Assembly: GCA_003554375.1 (NCBI GenBank)
Contig: PWGF01000238.1
Coordinates: 1 to 5,020, forward strand
Source: Spirochaetaceae bacterium
GTDB lineage: Bacteria; Spirochaetota; Spirochaetia; DSM-27196; SKKC01
Reading direction: 5' to 3'
DNA length: 5,020 nucleotides
Position 1 is the first letter of the stretch. Each line of letters starts with the position of its first letter. Positions 1 to 5,020 of this stretch are shown here, one piece after another. Under the pieces are notes generated by a model, which saw only the letters and a list, made by a program, of their open reading frames with translations, did not search any database and was not told the DNA's origin. The translations under genes were made by a program, and so were the position numbers.

Positions 1-2
1 CC

Positions 3-1559
3 GATGTCGCGGGCGTCGTGGTGGATATGCGGGGCACAACAATCTCAGCCTCAGCAGCCTGGGAGGTGCGCAGTGCGCTGGAGCGCTTCCGGCAGCAGGG
101 TGGCAGAGTTGTCGTGTACGTTGAGCGTGGCGGGATGAGCGTATTTCACATCGCCTCGATAGCGGACCGGCTGGTTATGCATCCGGAGGGAGGGTTCTCT
201 GTACCCGGATACGTTGCAGGCTCTACGTACCTTGCGGATTTTTTTGAAGCTGCAGGCGTTGGGGTGGATGAGCTGCGGGAGTTCGCCTACAAGTCCGGGG
301 CGGAGACACTTTCGCGGCGGGAAATGTCGGATGAGGAGCGCGAACAGCGCGCCGATATGATTGACGAATACTACACGCTCACTCGGGACGACGTCACGGC
401 GTCTCGAGGGCTTTCCGCGGATGAGTACGACGAGATCATTCGTGACGGTTTGCAGCTGACCGCGGGAGGCTTACGGAAGCTTGGACTGGTGGACTCGGTA
501 GCTCGAGAAGGAGAGCTAAGCGACGTTATCGAAGAGCTCGAAGGTGCTCCTCTGGTCCAGCGAGCCGCGTCCGAGCTGCCTGCTTTCCAGTATCCGGATG
601 ACGATTACTGGGGGACGCGCCCGACGGTTGCCGTCGTGTATGCCGTGGGGACCACACAGATCGAGTCGGGAATGCACGCCCGCCGGGTGGCCGAGGCAAT
701 TCGAAACGCCCGACGCGACCCGAATGTAGTCGGAGTTGTGCTCCGTGTGGACTCCCCCGGGGGAGATCCGTTGGCAGCGGACCTTGTCGCCGAGGAGCTG
801 CGCAAAACGTCGGAAGAGAAGCCGACAGTCGTTAGTCAGGCCGGCGTGGCTGCTTCGGGTGGCTACTGGGTCGGCATGTACGCCGATCACAAGCTGGCTG
901 CACCCAACACGGTCACCGGCAGTATAGGCGTGATTGCAACGTGGTTGTACGACGACGGCGTGTCGGATCTCATGCGTGTCGCCACCGATCACGTGGCGCG
1001 CGGTGAATCCGCGGACCTCGGGTTCGGGCCGAGCATTCCGCTACTGGGCATCCAGCTTCTACCGAGTCGGGCGCTGACTGAGCGGGAGCGTGGGCTCATG
1101 GTAGATTACTTGTACGAGCTCTACGACCGGTTCGTAGAGAAGGTGGCCGAAGGACGGGATATGGAGGCGGCGCAGGCGGAGGAGCTTGCTCAGGGGCGTG
1201 TCTGGACCGGCCGTGCAGCTCAGGAACGCGATCTCGTGGACATCCTCGGAGGGATCGATGATGCTGTCGAGCTCGTTCTTCGTGAAGCAGGCCTCTCGCC
1301 GGAGCATCCGTATACGGTCACCGAGTCACCGGCACCGCCGGCGGGACCGTGGATGCAGGCTACGCTGCTCGGCGCGCTCGGAATGGAGAATCGGATCGAA
1401 CACGTGACACCGGCATTGCCGGGAGCCGGATTGGCGGTGGCAGACGCGGACCTCATGAAAGCATACGTCGACCTGCTTATGGAGCGCAGCGGGGATCCGC
1501 TGGTCGTGCTTCCGTTTGAGCATCTCCATCAGCACTACCTCCTGGAAGCAGGCAACTAG
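3..1559 (+). CDS. sppA: Signal peptide peptidase SppA, 67K type, peptidase family S49 (5'-partial)
   Basis: This is a membrane-associated serine protease that degrades signal peptides left after secretion. The reading frame is open to the left edge (GAT GTC GCG GGC from base 3), so the true start, N-terminal membrane anchor and first domain strands lie outside the window; the GTG at 18 is not the start. Two S49 repeats are visible, as in the E. coli-type enzyme. The first carries the catalytic lysine in FAYKSGAETL (AAG at 291-293). The second carries the nucleophilic serine in VAASGGYW (TCG at 855-857), preceded by RVDSPGG and followed by TGSIGV. The two are 188 residues apart, close to the roughly 200 of E. 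coli SppA, and the later RVWTGRAAQERDLVD block matches the family C-terminal motif. Both dyad residues are intact, so the protein should be active. A tail of about 75 residues follows the conserved domain. The gene converges on the pcs-like gene. Confidence 0.92.
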   Translation, partial: DVAGVVVDMRGTTISASAAWEVRSALERFRQQGGRVVVYVERGGMSVFHIASIADRLVMHPEGGFSVPGYVAGSTYLADFFEAAGVGVDELREFAYKSGAETLSRREMSDEEREQRADMIDEYYTLTRDDVTASRGLSADEYDEIIRDGLQLTAGGLRKLGLVDSVAREGELSDVIEELEGAPLVQRAASELPAFQYPDDDYWGTRPTVAVVYAVGTTQIESGMHARRVAEAIRNARRDPNVVGVVLRVDSPGGDPLAADLVAEELRKTSEEKPTVVSQAGVAASGGYWVGMYADHKLAAPNTVTGSIGVIATWLYDDGVSDLMRVATDHVARGESADLGFGPSIPLLGIQLLPSRALTERERGLMVDYLYELYDRFVEKVAEGRDMEAAQAEELAQGRVWTGRAAQERDLVDILGGIDDAVELVLREAGLSPEHPYTVTESPAPPAGPWMQATLLGALGMENRIEHVTPALPGAGLAVADADLMKAYVDLLMERSGDPLVVLPFEHLHQHYLLEAGN

Positions 1560-1638
1560 CGCCTCACGTTCGTCAGGCAATCCGGTACCTGCGATTCGTC
1601 GGGCTGGAGCGAGACGGAGACTTATGTCGGCCTCTCCG

Positions 1639-1676
1639 CGCCCTGCCGTCCGCGGGTGCCCGTGGACGGCAGGGCG
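1639..1676. terminator. Strong GC-rich hairpin between convergent genes, likely bidirectional terminator
   Basis: Bases 1639-1651 (CGCCCTGCCGTCC) pair perfectly over 13 bp with 1664-1676 (GGACGGCAGGGCG). The stem continues inward with a G-T wobble and four more pairs, leaving a tiny loop around 1657-1658. It sits 80 bases after the sppA stop and about 110 bases after the pcs-like stop, as expected for a shared terminator. No T-run follows on either strand, so it is not a classical Rho-independent terminator. It may end transcription without a U-tract or protect 3' ends. The rest of 1560-1786 shows no gene; a perfect 12-base palindrome (CCGGGCGCCCGG) lies at 1726-1737. Confidence 0.55.
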
Positions 1677-1786
1677 AAGAGATCCGATCCCGGAGGGGGC
1701 CGAAGGGCGTATCAGCCGAGCAGTACCGGGCGCCCGGCAGCCGACTCCGCGTCGACTGTGCCGGACCGTAGGATCCCGGGGCACTC

Positions 1787-2521
1787 TCAGGAGGTCGGCG
1801 CCCCTGCGGCATCGGAACTCCGCGCCGCCTTCCACTGAGTTAACGTAACGGCCCAGGAGGCGGCCAAGTAGTAAACTGGGAAGATTAACGATCCGAGAAT
1901 CCACCCATCGCCGTTGAGCTGACCCGTCACGATAGCAAGCACGAGAATGCCCCACAGTACCCCTAGGATGTTGGTCGGAGTCGAGAGCTTTCCCGGACGT
2001 GAGGTGTGGAGGTACTTAGCGGGGATGAACGTGAGCGCCGAAAATATCAGAAGCGCCGCTATGACGAATGCAGTGTCGGGTCTCAGAAGAATAAGATAGA
2101 GCGCAATCACGTTCCAGTACGACGGGAATCCAAGGAAGTAATCGTCTTCGGTCTTGGCGTCTGTTTGGGCGAAGCCGTACGCGCTCGCCAGAAGAGGAAT
2201 GAGGAGGAGCCACGCCGAACCACCGCTCAGAAGACCGCTTCGCCAAATGAGAAGCAGCGGCAGGGAGGTATAGGTGTGGAAGTCGATAATATCATCCAGC
2301 CGCCTTCCGTCGATTGCCGGAGCGTGCTCGCCGACACGGAGCCTGCTCGCCAACCACCCGTCGGTGGAGTCGATCGCCAAGGCGACGAGCACAAGCACCA
2401 GTACTATCTGGAACTGCGCTTCTTCGCCCTGTACTATCAGAATAGCCATCAAGGCTGCGATTATGAGCCCTAAGGCAGTGTATGCGTGAACGCACCACGA
2501 TAGAATCTTGTTTCGCTTCAT
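1787..2521 (-). CDS. pcs: CDP-alcohol phosphatidyltransferase, phosphatidylcholine synthase (Pcs) type
   Basis: This is an integral membrane enzyme of 244 residues, about the size of known bacterial Pcs, which condenses CDP-diacylglycerol with choline to give phosphatidylcholine and CMP. The CDP-alcohol motif has the longer Pcs spacing, DG(x)2A-(x)12-G(x)3D(x)3D: D54, G55, A58, G72, D76 and D80. Downstream, AYGFAQTDAKTEDDYFLGFPS and YWN, then LTFIPAKYL, also resemble Pcs. Roughly seven hydrophobic segments are visible (about 12-30, 37-51, 84-93, 103-117, 136-147, 150-167, 184-200 and 207-226; some may be re-entrant). The start is ATG at 2521 because GAGG lies seven bases upstream and the hydrophobic N-terminus begins there. 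The frame stays open to 2752, but that extension is polar, looks non-coding and lacks a ribosome site. Odd: the arginine after A58 is serine (S59, AGC), although R60 follows. Choline as substrate is inferred; another alcohol acceptor is possible. Confidence 0.78.
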   Translation of the reverse strand: MKRNKILSWCVHAYTALGLIIAALMAILIVQGEEAQFQIVLVLVLVALAIDSTDGWLASRLRVGEHAPAIDGRRLDDIIDFHTYTSLPLLLIWRSGLLSGGSAWLLLIPLLASAYGFAQTDAKTEDDYFLGFPSYWNVIALYLILLRPDTAFVIAALLIFSALTFIPAKYLHTSRPGKLSTPTNILGVLWGILVLAIVTGQLNGDGWILGSLIFPVYYLAASWAVTLTQWKAARSSDAAGAPTS

Positions 2522-2528
2522 CAGCAAA

Positions 2529-2534
2529 CCTCGT
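2529..2534 (-). promoter_or_regulatory. Ribosome binding site of the pcs-like gene
   Basis: On the minus strand this reads ACGAGG, with the GAGG core seven bases before ATG 2521. It decides the start: the upstream in-frame ATG at 2569 has no comparable site. Confidence 0.6.
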
Positions 2535-2567
2535 TGTATGAGATTGGGCTTCAAGCCAGTGGCTCCC

Positions 2568-2597
2568 ATTGTGAGCAGATTTGCCGCATTCGGTCCA
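2568..2597 (-). promoter_or_regulatory. Weak candidate promoter for the pcs-like gene
   Basis: On the minus strand, TGGACC (2597-2592) and CACAAT (2573-2568) are separated by 18 bases, each matching four of six bases of the sigma70 consensus. Transcription would start near 2561, giving a leader of about 40 bases that includes the ribosome site. The match is weak and could be chance. Confidence 0.2.
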
Positions 2598-2701
2598 GGA
2601 AACGCCCAGAGTGGATCGTCGCGCCGTTTCGCACTCAATGACATAGCCCGCCTGCCGACAACCGCTTCACCGCCGGGCACCGACTGCTCCGCCGGTCCGT
2701 C

Positions 2702-2723
2702 GCCGCGGCGCTGCGCCGGCGGC
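2702..2723. repeat. GC-only hairpin in the divergent intergenic region
   Basis: GCCGCGGCG (2702-2710) pairs with CGCC-G-GCGGC (2714-2723) over nine pairs with one bulged G and a three-base loop. It lies 18 bases before the candidate -35 box of the cyclic-nucleotide-binding gene. No function can be assigned from the sequence. Confidence 0.35.
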
Positions 2724-2740
2724 TTCGGAGCGGAACTGCG

Positions 2741-2766
2741 TTGACAGTCCATCCGTGCTCGATAAT
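2741..2766 (+). promoter_or_regulatory. Candidate sigma70-like promoter of the cyclic-nucleotide-binding gene
   Basis: TTGACA (2741-2746) is a perfect -35 box, and GATAAT (2761-2766) matches five of six bases of a -10 box. The 14-base spacer is short; the alternative -10 TAATAC (2763-2768) gives 16 bases but a poorer match. Transcription would start around 2773-2776, on or next to ATG 2776, implying a leaderless or nearly leaderless mRNA. Confidence 0.4.
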
Positions 2767-2775
2767 ACTGCGCGT

Positions 2776-3324
2776 ATGAACAGAATAACTGATAATGTTA
2801 TTCGGGCGCATTATGTGAAGCAGCTCTCCAAAGTTCTGCCGTTCGCATACATCGACGGCGAGGCTCGGGATACCCTTGCGACGCAGATGGACTTCCTCTC
2901 GTATAACAACGGCGAGACCATCCTGCGTGAGGGTGAAGTAAGCAGCTACCTGTTTGCCGTGCTCGACGGGAACGTTCATGTGAGTCTCCAAGGAGAGCAG
3001 AACAAGGAGATCCATATATGTACCCTCGGAGCGTTCGAGCTGTTCGGAGAGGCGGGCATATTTCTGAACGTGCGACGCACCGCCTCCGTTGTCGCCGGCG
3101 AGAATGTGGTGGTTGCCAGCCTGCCACGTGACGGCTTCGTGTCCTTTGCTAAGTCCAAGCCCCGCTCAGCCAATGTGGTTCTGATGATCATCGTCCATAG
3201 CTTGCTTGTCCGCCTTCGAGAGACTAATCAGGAGCTTGCTTTCGAGCGGAAATCGAACATGGAGCAAGAAGATATCGACCAGATCGTCAGTGAGTTCATC
3301 GATAACGACCCTAAGAACGAATAA
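2776..3324 (+). CDS. Stand-alone cyclic-nucleotide-binding domain protein
   Basis: This soluble protein of 182 residues consists of one cyclic-nucleotide-binding (CNB, Crp/PKA-type) domain plus a helical tail. The beta roll spans about residues 38-115, with NNGETILREGEVSSYLFAVL then DGNVHV typical of the fold. The phosphate-binding cassette reads FGEAG (90-94) followed by RRTAS (100-104), so the glutamate and arginine that usually contact cAMP or cGMP ribose and phosphate are present. There is no helix-turn-helix, kinase, channel or other effector domain. The last 45 residues form an amphipathic, probably coiled helix ending in an acidic stretch, which could bind a partner. A GTG at 2755 would add seven residues, but it lies inside the candidate promoter and neither start has a ribosome site, so ATG 2776 is preferred. 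The gene is divergent from the pcs-like gene. Ligand and partner are unknown. Confidence 0.85.
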   Translation: MNRITDNVIRAHYVKQLSKVLPFAYIDGEARDTLATQMDFLSYNNGETILREGEVSSYLFAVLDGNVHVSLQGEQNKEIHICTLGAFELFGEAGIFLNVRRTASVVAGENVVVASLPRDGFVSFAKSKPRSANVVLMIIVHSLLVRLRETNQELAFERKSNMEQEDIDQIVSEFIDNDPKNE

Positions 3325-3337
3325 CCTCCTCCCGCCG

Positions 3338-3354
3338 GCCGTTCTTCGGACGGC
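3338..3354 (+). terminator. Small hairpin after the cyclic-nucleotide-binding gene
   Basis: GCCGTTC (3338-3344) pairs with GGACGGC (3348-3354) around a TTC loop: seven pairs, one a wobble. It starts 13 bases after the stop codon, a position expected for a terminator, but no T-run follows. Confidence 0.35.
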
Positions 3355-3407
3355 ACCGTCTGGGACTCAGGCTAATGCATTTTGGGACTGCCGCCGAAGC
3401 CCGACGC

Positions 3408-3488
3408 TCACGCCATACGTATCGGCGTGATGTGCAGCGCGAGGCGGCCCCCGGCGCGGTTACCGGCTCCGCGTCGCCGGCACATCAC
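3408..3488 (+). promoter_or_regulatory. Overlapping inverted repeats upstream of plsC, possible structured leader or operator
   Basis: Stem A: TCACGCC (3408-3414) and GGCGTGA (3424-3430) flank the palindrome ATACGTAT, giving about 11 pairs with one bulged C. Stem B: GTGATGTGC (3427-3435) pairs perfectly with GCACATCAC (3480-3488). Inside stem B, CGGCGCGG (3452-3459) pairs with CCGCGTCG (3469-3476) around a nine-base loop. Stems A and B share bases 3427-3430, so they cannot form together. The 218 bases of 3325-3542 hold no convincing gene. The arrangement resembles an attenuator or a protein-binding site, but no known riboswitch is recognised. Confidence 0.3.
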
Positions 3489-3530
3489 CAGTGCCACCCG
3501 GGAATCTGTCTGGTAGAAATTCGTTCGCCC

Positions 3531-3539
3531 TGGTATCAT
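3531..3539 (+). promoter_or_regulatory. Candidate extended -10 promoter element for plsC
   Basis: TGGTATCAT contains TG-N-TATCAT, five of six matches to the -10 consensus with the extended TG. No good -35 box is seen. Transcription would start near 3546, which would favour the downstream GTG start at 3582 over ATG 3543, or leave a nearly leaderless ATG. Confidence 0.25.
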
Positions 3540-3542
3540 GTT

Positions 3543-4262
3543 ATGCTCCAAGCGTCTGATGTGGAAGGACAGGTTCTCGTCGTGGAAAGGATAATAAACG
3601 CGGCAGTTCGTACGCTCGCTCGCCTCGTGTTTCGTCTGGAGCTCAGGGAACTGGCGAAGATTCCCAAGCGTGGTCCGGCGATTCTTGTGTCGAATCATAC
3701 CAGCAACCTGGAAGCGCCGTTCTACTACGTGTACCTCAGGCCGCGGCCCACCACCGGCTTGGCAAAGGCGGAGCTCTGGGATAATCCCATCATGCGGATG
3801 GTCATGCAGGTGTGGCGATTGATACCGGTCCACCGTAACCGGATGGATTCTCGGGCGATTCGCAGATGCCTGCGGGCGCTGGACAGAGGGGCATTTCTGG
3901 GGATTGCTCCGGAAGGTACCCGCAGCAAGTCGGCAGTCTTGCAGCGCGGCTACCCTGGTGTGGCGTTGCTGGCGACCGCACGACGAGTTCCCATCTATCC
4001 TATGGCCCAGCAGGGTGCTTCAAGGGCGTGGGAGAACCTCCGGAAGCTGCGCCGGACTCCCTTCGTTGTCCGGGTCGGGGAGCCGTTCGTGCTTCGAGGG
4101 CCCGAAGGGCGCAGGCCGTCGTTGTCCGAACTGCGAGCAATGACCGATGAACTCATGTATCGCATTGCCGAGCTCCTTCCCTCCGAGCTCCGCGGACCCT
4201 ACCAGGATATGTCCCGCATGACCTCCGATTACATCGAGAGGATTCCGACTGCTACGGACTGA
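3543..4262 (+). CDS. plsC: PlsC-family 1-acyl-sn-glycerol-3-phosphate acyltransferase
   Basis: This membrane-associated acyltransferase of 239 residues is expected to acylate lysophosphatidic acid to phosphatidic acid, the precursor of CDP-diacylglycerol. PlsC motifs appear in order: SNHTSNLEAP (50-59, motif I), LIPVHRN (93-99, motif II), APEGTRS (122-128, motif III) and VPIYPMA (149-155, motif IV). Motif I is HX4E (H52, E57) rather than the usual HX4D. The catalytic histidine and the EGTRS phosphate-binding motif are intact. The frame is open back to 3375, but that part overlaps inverted repeats and encodes an R/H/C/P-rich stretch that looks non-coding. ATG 3543 lacks a ribosome site; GTG 3582 has GGAAGGA 12 bases before it and would give 226 residues, so the start is uncertain. 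The gene is co-directional with the cyclic-nucleotide-binding gene but 218 bases away. Family is secure; the exact acyl acceptor is inferred. Confidence 0.85.
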   Translation: MLQASDVEGQVLVVERIINAAVRTLARLVFRLELRELAKIPKRGPAILVSNHTSNLEAPFYYVYLRPRPTTGLAKAELWDNPIMRMVMQVWRLIPVHRNRMDSRAIRRCLRALDRGAFLGIAPEGTRSKSAVLQRGYPGVALLATARRVPIYPMAQQGASRAWENLRKLRRTPFVVRVGEPFVLRGPEGRRPSLSELRAMTDELMYRIAELLPSELRGPYQDMSRMTSDYIERIPTATD

Positions 4263-4354
4263 CGGACTGTTCCCGCGAAAGGTTGGGATGGGCCGAGCGC
4301 CTGCCGAGCCGATGCGCGACTCACTCCTTCGCGGAGGAGCGCGAGACGTCGGCG

Positions 4355-4408
4355 GAGCCGGCTTCTCCGGGCCGGACCTTTAGCTGCGATCCGGCCCGGG
4401 GTCGGCTC
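4355..4408. terminator. Two-part hairpin between convergent plsC and cupredoxin genes
   Basis: CCGGGCCGGA (4367-4376) pairs perfectly over 10 bp with TCCGGCCCGG (4390-4399) around a 13-base loop. An outer stem, GAGCCG (4355-4360) with CGGCTC (4403-4408), encloses it. It lies 20 bases from the cupredoxin stop and 93 from the plsC stop. There is no T-run on either side, so a bidirectional terminator is inferred from position and stem strength alone. The remainder of 4263-4427 holds no gene that I can support. Confidence 0.5.
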
Positions 4409-4427
4409 GCTTCACTCGAGCGGCAGA

Positions 4428-5020
4428 TCACTCAAAGGCAACGGCACCTTCTTCGACGATCTCATCGACCGGCGGGAGGAAATCGCCTGCACGGCCCGGC
4501 AGTCCGTCGCTGTCGCGGGCCGGAGCGGCCTCCGGGTCTCCCACGACGATTCTACCGACGTGGCCGCGAGCTTCGTGGAGGGTGCATAGATAGTCGTAGA
4601 CCCCTTCTTCATTCAACACGATTTCGAACGTCTCGCCGCTTCCGGCCAGGGTTCCGCTGTCGAACGGCTCGGCGCCCTCCGGAATCCGGAGCTCCCGTCC
4701 GTTGTCGGGGTGGTAAGCGGTGGCGGTGTGAGCACCGCTCATGTTGACGATGCGGATCGTCGTTCCCGGTTCGACGTGTACCCCGAGTGGATCGTTGTAG
4801 TCGTTTCCGCCGCGCGTGTGCATTTCTATCGTCACCACGTCGTCGTCGCCGTCGCCACCGGTCGCGTCGAGATTGCCGTCGGTTGCATCCTTCTGCTTCT
4901 CTGTGCCGGCCCCGTCGGATGCTTCTATCCCCTCGCCGGTTGCTGAGCTCTCTTCTCCGCCACAGGCAGCCAATACCGATAGGCCGCCCACAATGAGGAT
5001 GATGGCGAGCAGGAGCGCGC
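4428..5020 (-). CDS. Plastocyanin-like cupredoxin lipoprotein (5'-partial)
   Basis: This is an exported, lipid-anchored blue-copper-type protein, probably an electron carrier or copper binder on the outer face of the membrane. The frame is open through the right edge: before the GTG at 4991 it reads ALLLAIILI, continuing into VGGLSVLAAC. This is a signal-peptide core ending in the lipobox LAAC, with the acylated cysteine at 4964-4962, so the true start is beyond 5020. After the cysteine comes a low-complexity acidic G/E/D/T linker of about 40 residues, typical of halophile-like surface proteins, then one cupredoxin domain. The copper ligands are His in SGAHTATAYH, then Cys and His in YLCTLHEARGH. 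The normal axial Met, eight residues after the Cys, is His (CAC, codon at 4562-4560). A tail of about 37 residues follows. The gene is convergent with plsC. Redox partner unknown. Confidence 0.82.
   Translation of the reverse strand, partial: ALLLAIILIVGGLSVLAACGGEESSATGEGIEASDGAGTEKQKDATDGNLDATGGDGDDDVVTIEMHTRGGNDYNDPLGVHVEPGTTIRIVNMSGAHTATAYHPDNGRELRIPEGAEPFDSGTLAGSGETFEIVLNEEGVYDYLCTLHEARGHVGRIVVGDPEAAPARDSDGLPGRAGDFLPPVDEIVEEGAVAFE

Noticed and set aside
516..992. 158-residue open frame on the minus strand inside sppA
   Set aside because: It lies wholly opposite a conserved S49 domain, and its translation is C/H/R-rich with no recognisable fold.
1326..1955. 209-residue open frame on the minus strand across the sppA end and the gap
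   Set aside because: It overlaps the sppA C-terminus and the pcs-like gene in another frame. The translation is arginine-rich and low in hydrophobic structure, typical of a GC-rich shadow.
2006..2473. 155-residue open frame on the plus strand opposite the pcs-like gene
   Set aside because: The opposite strand carries a clear membrane enzyme with a conserved motif; this frame is K/E/R-rich and resembles nothing.
2569..2585. Possible Crp-type site beginning with TGTGA in the divergent region
   Set aside because: Only one half site is present; the second half does not resemble TCACA.
2522..2752. N-terminal extension of the pcs-like protein up to 2752
   Set aside because: The added 77 residues are polar with no family similarity, and the only good ribosome site serves ATG 2521, which gives the normal family length.
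3375..3542. N-terminal extension of the acyltransferase
   Set aside because: The region is made of inverted repeats, and its translation is unlike a PlsC N-terminus.
4283..4747. 154-residue arginine-rich open frame on the plus strand
   Set aside because: It is antisense to the cupredoxin domain and covers the terminator hairpin; its composition is that of a reverse-strand shadow.
1..5020. CRISPR array, tRNA, rRNA, insertion sequence or toxin-antitoxin pair
   Set aside because: I saw no spaced direct repeats, cloverleaf, transposase motifs or terminal repeats with target duplication in the window.

Overview
The window is moderately GC-rich bacterial DNA with five protein genes. Two are cut by the window edges. 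Nothing resembles a mobile element, a CRISPR array, a tRNA or an rRNA. A 67K-type SppA peptidase, a phosphatidylcholine-synthase-type enzyme, a free-standing cyclic-nucleotide-binding protein and a copper lipoprotein together suggest a Gram-negative-type, possibly halophilic bacterium. Spirochaetota would fit, since some spirochaetes carry Pcs, but this is only a guess.

Layout from left to right: (1) the C-terminal part of sppA on the plus strand, up to 1559; (2) a 227-base convergent gap holding a very strong hairpin at 1639-1676; (3) a pcs-like CDP-alcohol phosphatidyltransferase on the minus strand, 2521 down to 1787; (4) a divergent intergenic region, 2522-2775, with a candidate sigma70-like promoter lying right against the next start codon; (5) a single-domain cyclic-nucleotide-binding protein on the plus strand, 2776-3324; (6) a 218-base gap full of overlapping inverted repeats; (7) a PlsC-family acyltransferase on the plus strand, 3543-4262; (8) a convergent gap with a two-part hairpin at 4355-4408; (9) a plastocyanin-like lipoprotein on the minus strand, from 4428 past the right edge.

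The common thread is the cell envelope. PlsC would make phosphatidic acid, the precursor of the CDP-diacylglycerol that a Pcs enzyme joins to choline. SppA would clear cleaved signal peptides from the membrane. The cupredoxin would carry electrons or copper outside the cytoplasmic membrane. Gene orientation (convergent, divergent, widely spaced) suggests separate transcription units rather than one operon.

I see no clear undescribed multi-gene system. The best leads are substitutions at positions that are normally conserved in three of the enzymes (Arg to Ser in the Pcs motif, HX4D to HX4E in PlsC, axial Met to His in the cupredoxin), and a possible RNA switch upstream of plsC built from two mutually exclusive stems.
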